Shown piece by piece: positions 44,036-52,597 of a DNA stretch of 64,000 nt; positions within the stretch are counted from its first letter, which is position 1; the number at the start of each line of letters is the position of its first letter. Both the position numbers and the translations under genes were made by a program. The notes under the pieces are model-generated. The model searched no databases and had not been told where the DNA came from. It worked only from the letters and a program-made list of their open reading frames with translations. This DNA is from Pedobacter helvus (GTDB lineage Bacteria; Bacteroidota; Bacteroidia; Sphingobacteriales; Sphingobacteriaceae): contig NZ_SRMP01000002.1 of the NCBI RefSeq assembly GCF_005925325.1, positions 496,001 through 560,000 of the forward strand, written 5' to 3'.

Positions 44036-45785
44036 CGGGATTAAAATGAGCACCATCTGTGCAATGGCATTGTTGTTAAGCTTTAGCCAAGCAAGTGCTC
44101 AGGTAGAAAAAGAAAAAAATGTAAAAGCATTTGAGTTTTTATCGAACTCAACCAATCAAGAGCCTAGAAAAGCACTTGAATTTAAAAAAGGAGCAGTGGT
44201 TTCTGCGCATCCAGAAGCTACTGCGGTAGGTGTAGCCATTTTAAAAAAAGGTGGTAACGCCGTTGACGCAACCGTAGCCGTCAAATTCGCTTTAGCCGTA
44301 GTGTATCCAAATGCAGGGAATATTGGTGGCGGAGGTTTTCTCATTTATCGGTCAGCCAAAGGTGATATCAATTCGATGGATTTTAGAGAGAAAGCACCTG
44401 CTTTAGCTCAAAAAGATATGTATTTGGATATCAATGGGGATCCAATTTCTGAAAAAAGTAAAGAAGGACATTTGGCAGCTGGTGTACCTGGAACAGTTGC
44501 AGGTATGGTAGAAATACACAAAAAATATGGTAAACTCAAATGGGCCGACCTAGTAGAGCCAGCTTATCAGCTCGCCATAAATGGATTTAAAATAACACAA
44601 CAACAAGCCGGAGAATTAAATAGATTAAAAAGCAAATTTCAACAATTTAACCCGTTGGGTACCGTTTTCGTCAAAACTGAAGGCGAATGGGCGGCAGGTG
44701 ATTTATTGATGCAAAATGAGTTGGCAAACACCTTGAAATTAATTCGCGATAAAGGCCGTGCTGGTTTTTATGAGGGCGAAGTAGCTAATTATATTGTTGA
44801 GGAAATGAAGCGAGGTGGTGGTTTAATTTCTAAAGAAGATTTAAAAAACTATCAAGCTGCTTGGCGCACTCCAATTGTTGGAAATTACAAAGGATATAAA
44901 GTAATTACCATGCCGCCAACTTCTAGCGGCGGCATTGCTTTAGTTCAGATGCTCCAGTCTGTAGAGCCTTACGCTTTAACTAAATGGGGGCACAACTCAG
45001 ATTCTACGGTACAAGTAATGGTAGAAGCAGAAAGAAGAGCCTATGCCGATAGAGCTAAACACTTGGGCGATCCAGATTTTTGGAAAGTACCACAGAAAGA
45101 ATTGCTAGAGCCTGCTTACAACAAAAGCAGGATGGCTAACTTAAACTGGGATAAGGCTACGCCCTCTACAGAAATTCAAGCGGGTGAATTTGCGAAGAAG
45201 GAGAGTGAAGAAACTACTCATTTTTCGATAGTAGATAAGGATGGAAATGCAGTTTCCTTAACTACAACCATCAACACTTCTTACGGTAATTATGTGGTGG
45301 TAAAAGGTGCTGGCTTTTTACTAAATAATGAAATGGATGATTTTTCTGTAAAACCGGGAACTCCTAATTATTTTGGATTGATTGGCTACGAAGCGAATGC
45401 TATTGCTCCTAATAAACGTATGTTAAGCTCAATGACGCCAACCATTTTAGAGAAAGATGGCAAACTAGCCATGGTGGTTGGAACTCCAGGGGGATCTACG
45501 ATCATGACTTCGGTGTTTCAAACCATCTTAAACGTGATTGATTTTGGAATGGATATGCAACAAGCGGTAAACGCGAAGAAGTTTCATCATCAATGGTTGC
45601 CAGATAGAGTTGATATTGAACCCGATGCATTAATCTCCGAAGTGCAGCAAAAATTAGAAGCAAAAGGTTACACCTTTTACAAACGGAATAGCATTGGAAG
45701 AGTTGATGCTATCTTGGTAACTAAAAAGGGGATTTACCAAACTGGCGCTGATCCAAGGGGAGATGACACCGCTGGTGGATGGTAG
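44004..45785 (+). CDS. ggt: Gamma-glutamyltransferase (Ntn hydrolase)
   Basis: A 593-residue protein with a signal peptide (AMALLLSFSQASAQ). I start at 44004 because it gives the needed basic N-terminus (MQKTIIQKLSSGIK); a start at 44046 would not. The nucleophile after autocleavage is Thr404 in EETTHFSIVDKDGNAVS. Other conserved parts are NNEMDDFSVKPG and the oxyanion-hole LSSMTPT. It transfers or hydrolyses the gamma-glutamyl group of glutathione-like compounds in the periplasm. The 32-nt overlap with fadD implies co-transcription, an odd pairing with no obvious metabolic sense. A terminator follows. Confidence 0.94.
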   Translation: MQKTIIQKLSSGIKMSTICAMALLLSFSQASAQVEKEKNVKAFEFLSNSTNQEPRKALEFKKGAVVSAHPEATAVGVAILKKGGNAVDATVAVKFALAVVYPNAGNIGGGGFLIYRSAKGDINSMDFREKAPALAQKDMYLDINGDPISEKSKEGHLAAGVPGTVAGMVEIHKKYGKLKWADLVEPAYQLAINGFKITQQQAGELNRLKSKFQQFNPLGTVFVKTEGEWAAGDLLMQNELANTLKLIRDKGRAGFYEGEVANYIVEEMKRGGGLISKEDLKNYQAAWRTPIVGNYKGYKVITMPPTSSGGIALVQMLQSVEPYALTKWGHNSDSTVQVMVEAERRAYADRAKHLGDPDFWKVPQKELLEPAYNKSRMANLNWDKATPSTEIQAGEFAKKESEETTHFSIVDKDGNAVSLTTTINTSYGNYVVVKGAGFLLNNEMDDFSVKPGTPNYFGLIGYEANAIAPNKRMLSSMTPTILEKDGKLAMVVGTPGGSTIMTSVFQTILNVIDFGMDMQQAVNAKKFHHQWLPDRVDIEPDALISEVQQKLEAKGYTFYKRNSIGRVDAILVTKKGIYQTGADPRGDDTAGGW

Positions 45786-45805
45786 AAAAATAAAATCGTT
45801 AAAAG

Positions 45806-45837
45806 GCGAGGTCAGCAAATGTTGGCCTCGCTTTTTT
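45806..45837 (+). terminator. Terminator of the fadD-ggt operon
   Basis: GCGAGGTCAGC (45806-45816) pairs with GTTGGCCTCGC (45821-45831), using two G-T wobbles, and is followed by a six-T run. Confidence 0.8.
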
Positions 45838-46010
45838 GTAAATGCTTTTGTTCATTAAATCCGATTGACAGCGATAGCTGATTTCTGAGACAACGAGGAA
45901 ATTAGATTTAGCAAAAAGCGGGAACAAACTAGCCAAGAAGTGCATCCTATCTTTTCAAATAAAAATTCTTTAGCCTCATATCCCTAGTCAGATTGCTATA
46001 ATTAGCGATT

Positions 46011-46074
46011 GTACAAAACCAAACCATTTTCGTACAAAAATGAACCCTCCGAATATATCATGCATATAGTTTTG
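46011..46074 (+). promoter_or_regulatory. Candidate activator-dependent promoter with 21-bp-spaced direct repeats
   Basis: GTACAAAA occurs at 46011-46018 and again at 46032-46039, start to start 21 bp (two helical turns). A perfect -7 box TAGTTTTG lies at 46067-46074, without a recognisable TTTG at the -33 position. Paired direct repeats before a promoter that lacks its -33 element are typical of activator-controlled promoters (LytTR-type regulators use similar spacing). The activator is unknown. Confidence 0.4.
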
Positions 46075-46101
46075 TTTTAACCATTTAAAAACCAAACGCG
46101 T

Positions 46102-46185
46102 ATGAAAACTAACCAGCTGATAGCCATTGCTATCGATCGGCATCCCAACCCCCTGCACTGCCGAATTTTATACCCACTTTACTAA
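46102..46185 (+). CDS. Possible 27-residue small ORF
   Basis: ATG AAA ACT AAC opens a 27-codon frame (MKTNQLIAIAIDRHPNPLHC and seven more residues) starting 27 bp after a perfect -7 box, with a hairpin GATAGC-CATT-GCTATC at 46119-46134 inside it. It could be a leader peptide, the decayed start of a lost gene, or chance. No homolog is recalled. Confidence 0.2.
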   Translation: MKTNQLIAIAIDRHPNPLHCRILYPLY

Positions 46186-46325
46186 AAAAATAGGTCGATT
46201 ATCGGCTGTTTTAGCCTGACTGTATGGCCTATCAATTTTTGCTGCGCTAATAAACTAGAGTTATTAGTCGTGCTAGCATACTTTATAAACTGAAACAAAT
46301 CAATAACCAATAATAAATTAAACGT
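46186..46325. other. Leader region before the beta-helix protein, with an inverted repeat
   Basis: The gap between ggt and the beta-helix gene is 540 bp. Beyond the sites listed separately, it contains CTAATAA-ACTAGAG-TTATTAG (46247-46267), a 7-bp perfect inverted repeat about 60 bp before the start codon, which may be an operator or RNA hairpin. The stretch 45840-46010 shows nothing recognisable. Confidence 0.35.
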
Positions 46326-48476
46326 ATGAGAAAACTTTACCTAAAAACATTAGGCGTTTGTCTAAGCTTATTTGCATTGAATGTTAATGCGCAAACCACT
46401 TATTATGTTAAAAGTGATGGTGCGGGTGGTGCTTCGGCTACCAGTTGGGCAACGGCTTCCAATGATTTACAAGCAGTAATCAATATAGCTGTGGCGGGAG
46501 ATAAGATATTCGTAGCCAAGGGTACTTATTTGCCTAGCAGACCTGCTAATAATTTATCCACCATAGACCCATTAAATAGGGACAATGCTTTTGTAATTAA
46601 AAACGGTGTGAGTCTTTATGGTGGCTTTGCAGGTGCAGAAACTCACGAAAGCCAGCGTGTGTCAGGAAACCTAACCATATTAAGTGGCGATTTAGCCGGG
46701 AATGATGTGGATGAAACTACTGCAAATGCTGCGAATTATATGACGCTAAATAAGGGAGATAATGCTTATCATGTGGTGTTGGCTATTGGTATAACTAGCG
46801 CAACAACTTTTGACGGATTTACGGTAACGAAAGGTGACGCTTCAGAAACTACTGCCTCAACGCTGAATGTTAATGGAAAATCAATTGACAGGAGGTTAGG
46901 TGGCGGAATATATATATTAGAAGCCAGCGCTAGCTTTGTGATTTCTCAAGTTACTACAACAATTAATAGGGCAAATTACGATACTGATGCTGCTGGAGGC
47001 GGCGGTGGCGGTTTCTATATTAATAACAGTAGTTTAACGATAAAAGATTGCTTGATAACAAAATGTTATAGTATTCATGCAACACCTAAAACAGGCGGTA
47101 CTAATTATGGTTCAGGTATGTCCATCGTATTGGCGAGTAATCCAACAATAACTAATACTACTTTCTCTGAAAATTTTGGAGGATCGGGTGGTGCGGTTGC
47201 GATAAATGGAGGAGCCACTAAAGATTGTAGTCCTGCATTTGTAAGTTGTACATTCAGACTTAATAGAGGTAATACAAGAGCGGGAGCCGTTGATGTAAGA
47301 TCAAGTACACCTACGTTTACTGCGTGTTTATTCTCGGAAAACACTGCTATGGGAAATGGCGGTGGCGGGGCATACAATTATAGTGGAAGACCAACTTTTG
47401 TAAATAATATTTTTCATAGGAATAATGCATCTACAACAAATGGTGCGGCTTATGGGTCTCAAAATGGAAATAATGGTGCCATATTTATAAATAACACATT
47501 TTATGACAACAGAAATATTTACGGAAGCACGGGTAATTATAGTACTGGTGTGTTTGTTAATACTGTGAGTAATAGTGCTGATTATGAGGAGAAAAGAACA
47601 TTTTTATATAACAACCTATTTTTCGGTGGTATAGCGCAGTATAACACAAATAAATCAACAATAGACTTATTTTTCATTGATAACGCGTTGGTGGGAGCAA
47701 TTGAAAATAATATTATCCAGCAAACGGCATATGCTTCAAACGGAGTAAACAATAAAATGAATACAAATCCTACTTTTATAAGCACAAGCTCTGGACATAT
47801 TGGTTTTTTAGCACCAAGTAACACGAGCCCGGCTAAAGATGCAGGAAACGATGCTTACAATCTAACAACTTTAGATTTCAATGGCAGAGCTAGAAGAAAT
47901 GGGACAATCGATATCGGTGCGATAGAGTATTATACCGTATTGCCGGTGTCTTTTATAAATTTTACAGCAAAGGCAACTACAGCGGGTGTACAATTGAATT
48001 GGAAAGTTGCTTCTGAAACCAATAACAAACAGTATATTATCAAACGTAGTACAGATGGTAAAAACTTTAGCTTGGTAACGAATGTTTTGGGTGCAGGAAC
48101 CAGTATTATAGCGCAAAGTTATAGCCATACTGATCAATCAGTAAGCGAGGGTACTTACTACTACAAGTTAGAGCAAGAAGATTTGGATGGTACAGTTAAT
48201 TACCTAGCTACTCAAGTGGTGAAAATAGGTTTTTCTGCTAGTAACGTAAATGTTTATCCTAATCCGGCAAAAGGTGAGGTAACTGTGGCTTTAGCATCTG
48301 GTAACTATCAAAAATTTAGTGTAGTGGGTTTGCAAGGCAATACTTTAATCAATGGTAATATCAATAATAATGATAATGAGTTAAAACTGGACCTGTCCAA
48401 CTTGTCTACAGGTACGTACATCATTAAATTGATAGGAGCAACAGGTAATACATCAACAAGGGTAATCAAGTTGTAA
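46326..48476 (+). CDS. Beta-helix (choice-of-anchor-Q-like) surface protein with T9SS sorting domain
   Basis: A 716-residue secreted protein. A signal peptide (NVNAQ) is followed by YYVKSDGAGGASATSWATASNDLQAVIN, the usual opening of Bacteroidota right-handed parallel beta-helix proteins. Many short Gly/Asn-rich turns follow (ITNTTFSENFGGSGGAVAING; INNTFYDNRNIYGS) to about residue 540. The C-terminus has VYPNPAKGEVTVALAS ... LSTGTYIIKLIGATG ... RVIKL, a type A T9SS sorting domain. It is probably an adhesin or polysaccharide-binding surface protein; no catalytic motif is seen. A terminator follows. Confidence 0.88.
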   Translation: MRKLYLKTLGVCLSLFALNVNAQTTYYVKSDGAGGASATSWATASNDLQAVINIAVAGDKIFVAKGTYLPSRPANNLSTIDPLNRDNAFVIKNGVSLYGGFAGAETHESQRVSGNLTILSGDLAGNDVDETTANAANYMTLNKGDNAYHVVLAIGITSATTFDGFTVTKGDASETTASTLNVNGKSIDRRLGGGIYILEASASFVISQVTTTINRANYDTDAAGGGGGGFYINNSSLTIKDCLITKCYSIHATPKTGGTNYGSGMSIVLASNPTITNTTFSENFGGSGGAVAINGGATKDCSPAFVSCTFRLNRGNTRAGAVDVRSSTPTFTACLFSENTAMGNGGGGAYNYSGRPTFVNNIFHRNNASTTNGAAYGSQNGNNGAIFINNTFYDNRNIYGSTGNYSTGVFVNTVSNSADYEEKRTFLYNNLFFGGIAQYNTNKSTIDLFFIDNALVGAIENNIIQQTAYASNGVNNKMNTNPTFISTSSGHIGFLAPSNTSPAKDAGNDAYNLTTLDFNGRARRNGTIDIGAIEYYTVLPVSFINFTAKATTAGVQLNWKVASETNNKQYIIKRSTDGKNFSLVTNVLGAGTSIIAQSYSHTDQSVSEGTYYYKLEQEDLDGTVNYLATQVVKIGFSASNVNVYPNPAKGEVTVALASGNYQKFSVVGLQGNTLINGNINNNDNELKLDLSNLSTGTYIIKLIGATGNTSTRVIKL

Positions 48477-48503
48477 ATTATAAACAAGTTTATTTTTTAT
48501 AGG

Positions 48504-48533
48504 CCTCATAAGTTAAAGCTTATGAGGTTTTTT
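48504..48533 (+). terminator. Terminator after the beta-helix gene
   Basis: CCTCATAAG (48504-48512) and CTTATGAGG (48519-48527) form a perfect 9-bp stem with a 6-nt loop, followed by six T residues. Confidence 0.88.
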
Positions 48534-48764
48534 ATTTAAGTGGAAAATAACATAAAATAAATGTCTAGCTTTTATCGTTTATAACGGTCGTTTTTGTAAC
48601 AAGTGTATAGCAAAACACACACACTTTTTTGTTTTATTTATTTCTGAATTTAATTCAAGTTATTGAAAATCAGTATAATAAAATTTATCTAATGCTTTTT
48701 AAATATCATTTGGTACAGGTGTTGACTGCTTAGTTGCATAACAGAAGCTTATTAAGTCAATATT
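48534..48764. other. AT-rich leader region before the OmpA-family gene
   Basis: About 230 bp without a gene. AAGTGT (48601-48606) can pair with ACACTT (48621-48626), followed by a T-run, a weak terminator-like hairpin. No confident promoter boxes were found. Confidence 0.3.
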
Positions 48765-50084
48765 ATGAAACTAAATTTCTTAAAAATTTTTCCGGTAGCA
48801 TTAGCAGGCCTAATCATCGGTAGCAACGCCCAAGCTCAGGAGACTTCGGGAACAAAACCATCTTTTAGAACTTGGTCTATTGGGGTAAACGCAGGAGCAC
48901 TAACTGGTGTTTCTCCTCTTGGAGGCCAAAACGACTTCTCAAACTGGAAATCTAGCTTAGGCTACGGTCTTTATATCAAAAAGCAAATTACACCAGGTTT
49001 CGCACTTCGTTTAGATGGGGTGAAAGGTAAGGTAAAAGGTGACAACAGCGAGCCATACAACACTGGCGTGGTTAACAATAGTCCAATTGCTTCTTACAGC
49101 ACAGATCTTAGATATTCAGCAACTTTAAGTGCGCAAGTTAACATGATTAACTGGAGCATGTTTAGCCAAACCAACAATGCGCAATTGTACGCGTTAGGTG
49201 GTGGTGGTTTGGTAAACTACCGACCAACTACGGTTGCTACTGGTTCTAGTACAGAGGTAGAGAGAGCTGCAGTGAACAAGCTTGTCATTCCAGTTGGTGT
49301 TGGTGCTAAATTCCGTTTATCAGAAGGTGTAAACTTCGACTTAGGTTGGACTATCAACTTTGTTGATGGCGATGAATTTGATGGTTACGCTAGAGGTAGT
49401 AATGATAAATATAACTATGCTTACGCCGGTTTAGAGTTTGCTTTAGGTAGCGGAAAGCAGTTAGCTTTCTACAGCCCAGTTGCTGCAACTTATGAAGAAG
49501 CATTAGCTGCAAAAAATACAGCAAATGCTTTAAAATCTGATTTAGATGCACAAAAAGCTGAAAATGCTAAGTTACGTACCGAAATGAATGACCTATTGAA
49601 AGATAGCGATGGTGATGGTGTTGCAGATAAATTAGATAAATGCCCTAACACACCTGCAGGTACAGTTGTAGACGGTTCTGGTTGTCCATTAAAAACTCCA
49701 GCTCCACAAGTAACTGAAAGAGTAATTGTAACTGAGGCAGATCGTAAGGTGGTTAGAGATGCAATTTCTAACTTAGAGTTTGACCTAGGTAAAGCGACTA
49801 TCCGCTCTAAATCTTATGCAACTTTAAATAGAGTAGCTGCATTATTAGTTGAGAAAAACTTCAGCTTGAAATTAGCGGGTCATACAGATATCACTGGATC
49901 TAGAGAATTAAACTTACGTTTATCTAAAGAAAGAGCAGAATCTGTTAAAGCTTATTTAGTATCTCAAGGTGCAAATGCATCTAGAATTGAAGCAACAGGT
50001 TATGGTCCAGATCAACCAATTGCAACTAACAAAACTGCAGCAGGTCGTCAGCAAAACAGAAGGGTAGAGTTTACTCTTTACTAA
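48765..50084 (+). CDS. OmpA family outer membrane protein with TSP3 linker
   Basis: A 439-residue protein: signal peptide (SNAQAQ), N-terminal beta-barrel to about residue 235, a short coiled coil (EEALAAKNTANALKSDLDAQ), a calcium-binding thrombospondin-3-type repeat (DSDGDGVADKLDKCPNTPAG), and a C-terminal OmpA peptidoglycan-binding domain (LAGHTDITGSRELNLRLSKERAESV ... GRQQNRRVEFTLY). It tethers the outer membrane to the cell wall and is probably an abundant structural protein. It is followed by a strong terminator. Confidence 0.94.
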   Translation: MKLNFLKIFPVALAGLIIGSNAQAQETSGTKPSFRTWSIGVNAGALTGVSPLGGQNDFSNWKSSLGYGLYIKKQITPGFALRLDGVKGKVKGDNSEPYNTGVVNNSPIASYSTDLRYSATLSAQVNMINWSMFSQTNNAQLYALGGGGLVNYRPTTVATGSSTEVERAAVNKLVIPVGVGAKFRLSEGVNFDLGWTINFVDGDEFDGYARGSNDKYNYAYAGLEFALGSGKQLAFYSPVAATYEEALAAKNTANALKSDLDAQKAENAKLRTEMNDLLKDSDGDGVADKLDKCPNTPAGTVVDGSGCPLKTPAPQVTERVIVTEADRKVVRDAISNLEFDLGKATIRSKSYATLNRVAALLVEKNFSLKLAGHTDITGSRELNLRLSKERAESVKAYLVSQGANASRIEATGYGPDQPIATNKTAAGRQQNRRVEFTLY

Positions 50085-50112
50085 TCTGTAATCATATATA
50101 ACTTATGGAATA

Positions 50113-50151
50113 AGCAAAGGCCCCGATTATTCGGGGCCTTTGCTGTTTTTT
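50113..50151. terminator. Bidirectional terminator after the OmpA-family gene
   Basis: AGCAAAGGCCCCGA (50113-50126) and TCGGGGCCTTTGCT (50131-50144) pair perfectly with a 4-nt loop and a T-run. It lies between converging genes. Its core is nearly identical to the terminator at 41501. Confidence 0.9.
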
Positions 50152-50152
50152 A

Positions 50153-50623
50153 TTATTTACATGTTGTAGGTGTGAAATCGAATTTTCCTCTCTCATAATT
50201 GATAGGTTTATCTTTGACAAAATAAGATCTACCTAATGTAGTTTCTATTACACCAACACCCATTTTTAAATTAGAGCCGGTTTTTAAGAAAGCCAAAGGA
50301 TTTGAAAATCCTGTAGAACCTTCTCCGATTTTAAAGGAATAATCTACATAAAGCGTATCGCCTTTAAATTCGCCTCTTACAATACCTTTGTTTTGTGGTT
50401 TGTTAGCGTAACGGATTAACAAATCACCTTCTACTTTAACACTATCTGTAATTTTAAGATTTAAAACCGCACTGTCTCCTTCAAAAGACGATACGTAACA
50501 TTGTTTTACAGTATCGCTTAGATTTGCTTTTGCTCCAGATTTGTTATTTCCTCCTTGACTACAGCTATAGGCAAGGGGAAGCGTTAAAAACGCCCATGCT
50601 AAATGTTTAAGTTTCATATTCAT
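50153..50623 (-). CDS. Lipoprotein, function unknown
   Basis: About 156 residues. A lipoprotein signal (LPLAYSC, Cys21 counted from ATG 50623) is followed by SQGGNNKSGAKANLSD and a beta-rich domain (CYVSSFEGDSAVLNLKITDSV ... RGEFKGDTLYVDYSFKIGEGSTGFS). The start may be ATG 50623 or the ATG two codons later at 50617. No enzyme motif is seen. The phrase CYVSSFEGDSA and the overall pattern recall small lipoproteins common in Pedobacter, but the role is unknown. Confidence 0.75.
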   Translation of the reverse strand: MNMKLKHLAWAFLTLPLAYSCSQGGNNKSGAKANLSDTVKQCYVSSFEGDSAVLNLKITDSVKVEGDLLIRYANKPQNKGIVRGEFKGDTLYVDYSFKIGEGSTGFSNPLAFLKTGSNLKMGVGVIETTLGRSYFVKDKPINYERGKFDFTPTTCK

Positions 50624-50730
50624 CAATTTTGTTTATAGTACAACTGAGTTAAAGTTGGAAAGTTTGCTTGGAATAAGTTACACAAACTAAACTACGTTTT
50701 CAAATTAGATGAAAATGTGAAAGTGTTTCC

Positions 50731-50761
50731 ATAAAAAGGCATCCAAATTTTGGGCGCCTTT
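50731..50761 (-). terminator. Terminator of the xylose operon (minus strand)
   Basis: Read on the minus strand, AAAGGC (50761-50756) pairs with GCCTTT (50740-50735), with additional pairing inside, and is followed by T residues. It lies about 20 bp after the symporter stop. Confidence 0.65.
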
Positions 50762-50782
50762 GAAATATTGATGAAGCGATTA

Positions 50783-52471
50783 TTACCAGTAAACAGTATA
50801 AAGCGCAACAATAATTCCCATAATTAACAATGCGCCTACCGCAAATTTAGAGTCTGTTCTAAACATTTTGGTGTCCACCTCTAAGCCGTTTGGTACCACA
50901 CCACGTTTGTTTTCGAGTATACTGATGATATACATACCAATTACTGCAAATAAGAACACAAAACCCATTCTATCTAAGAACGGAATTTCATAAACTAAAC
51001 TTCCATCTTTTTGCAATACTTGCTTTGCAAATCCCATTGGACTTAAAAATGATAAGTTGGCAAATTGTGGTAATATTTTGAAGAATACCGATAACGCAAA
51101 ACCGCCGATAGTAGCAAATAAAGCTGCATTACTGGTTGTTTTCTTCCAAAAGAAACCAAGGATAAACATGGCGAAAATACCAGGAGAAACAAACCCTGTA
51201 TACTCTTGAATAAACTCGAATCCACCTTTTTTATCGATACCTAAAAATGGTGCGATAAGCACAGCTAGCAACATAGAAAGGATGATGGTTGCTCTTCCTA
51301 TCCAAACTTGTTTTTTCTCGTCGGCATCTGGATTAATTCTTTTTTTGTAGATGTCTAAAGTGAAAATAGTAGCGATACTATTTGCTTTACCTGCTAATGA
51401 AGCTACAACAGCGGCAGTAAGTGCAGCGAAAGAAAGTCCCTTTAAGCCAGAAGGCAATAAGTTCAACAATACCGGATAAGCTTTGTCTTGTACCAATTCT
51501 CCATTTACCATCATTTCTTTTTGGAAATAACCGTTTTGGAATAACACATAAGCTGCAATACCCGGAAGCACCACAATTACAGGCATTAATATTTTAAGAA
51601 AAGCCGCAAATAAAATTCCTCTACGAGCTGTTTTTAAATCGGCACCTAAAGCTCTTTGTGTAATGTACTGATTACATCCCCAATAATTCAAGTTAACGAT
51701 CCACATACCACCAAATAGCACAGTTAAACCGGGTAAGCTAATGTAATGCGGATTATCTTGCTTCAAAATCATATGAAAATGACTGTCTGCTTGTTTAGTG
51801 ATGTATTTAAAACCTTCTACAGCACCTTCCGTACCAAAGTGTTTCGCTACTAAATCAAGTGCTAAGTAAGTTGTTGCTAATCCTCCTAAAATCAAAAAGA
51901 AAACCTGAATTACATCAGTAAAACCAATTACTTTCATACCTCCTAAAGTGATGATTACGGCGAATACCGCCAAGAAGATCATACAGGCAGTCAGACTAAT
52001 TCCTGATATACTACTGATTGCCAAAGCACCTAAAAATAGAATGGAAGTAAGGTTGACAATTACGTAAAGTAACAGCCAGAAAACAGCCATAATCATTGCT
52101 ACAGTGCCATTGTATCGTTGGTGTAGGAACTGAGGCATGGTGTAAATCTTATTCTTAAGGTATACCGGAATAAAGAATACAGCTACCACGATTAAGGTTG
52201 CTGCGGCCATCCATTCGTAAGTTGCAATGGCAAGCCCCATGGTAAAGCCGTTACCACTCATACCTATAAATTGCTCGGCTGAAATATTCGAAGCAATGAG
52301 TGATGCCCCGATTGCCCACCAAGTTAAGGATCCTTCTGCAAGGAAATAATCTTTAGAATCTTCTGCTTTTGATTTTTTTCTGTAGTAGATGTAAACACCG
52401 TAAGCGGCTACAATTACAAAGTACACAAGGAATACAATATAATCCTTAATGTCTAGTACATTACTGTTCAT
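50783..52471 (-). CDS. Sodium/sugar symporter (SSS family, vSGLT-like), probable xylose uptake
   Basis: A 562-residue inner-membrane protein with about 14 membrane segments. The block IGASLIASNISAEQFIGMSG and YEWMAAATLIVVAVFFIPVYL is very close in wording to the Vibrio sodium/galactose transporter vSGLT, including the conserved substrate/sodium site region. NYWGCNQYITQRALGA is also typical. It is the third gene after xylB and xylA on the same strand, so its sugar is probably xylose; that is inference from context. A hairpin lies between xylA and this gene. Confidence 0.9.
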   Translation of the reverse strand: MNSNVLDIKDYIVFLVYFVIVAAYGVYIYYRKKSKAEDSKDYFLAEGSLTWWAIGASLIASNISAEQFIGMSGNGFTMGLAIATYEWMAAATLIVVAVFFIPVYLKNKIYTMPQFLHQRYNGTVAMIMAVFWLLLYVIVNLTSILFLGALAISSISGISLTACMIFLAVFAVIITLGGMKVIGFTDVIQVFFLILGGLATTYLALDLVAKHFGTEGAVEGFKYITKQADSHFHMILKQDNPHYISLPGLTVLFGGMWIVNLNYWGCNQYITQRALGADLKTARRGILFAAFLKILMPVIVVLPGIAAYVLFQNGYFQKEMMVNGELVQDKAYPVLLNLLPSGLKGLSFAALTAAVVASLAGKANSIATIFTLDIYKKRINPDADEKKQVWIGRATIILSMLLAVLIAPFLGIDKKGGFEFIQEYTGFVSPGIFAMFILGFFWKKTTSNAALFATIGGFALSVFFKILPQFANLSFLSPMGFAKQVLQKDGSLVYEIPFLDRMGFVFLFAVIGMYIISILENKRGVVPNGLEVDTKMFRTDSKFAVGALLIMGIIVALYTVYW

Positions 52472-52558
52472 TTAGTTTTTGGTTTAGGATGGTTAGGTGT
52501 TTGTTAACAGTCAAAAGTATTGTTCGTAAATTATAAAAGCAATAGCTTATGTGTTAAA

Positions 52559-52587
52559 AGTACACTTAGCATTTTACCAAGTGTACT
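52559..52587 (-). promoter_or_regulatory. Stem-loop between xylA and the symporter gene
   Basis: AGTACACTT (52559-52567) and AAGTGTACT (52579-52587) form a perfect 9-bp stem with an 11-nt loop. On the minus strand it is followed by TTTT. It may be a weak terminator or an RNA-processing/stability hairpin that lets the symporter be expressed at a different level from xylBA. Confidence 0.55.
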
Positions 52588-52597
52588 AAATGGAAAA

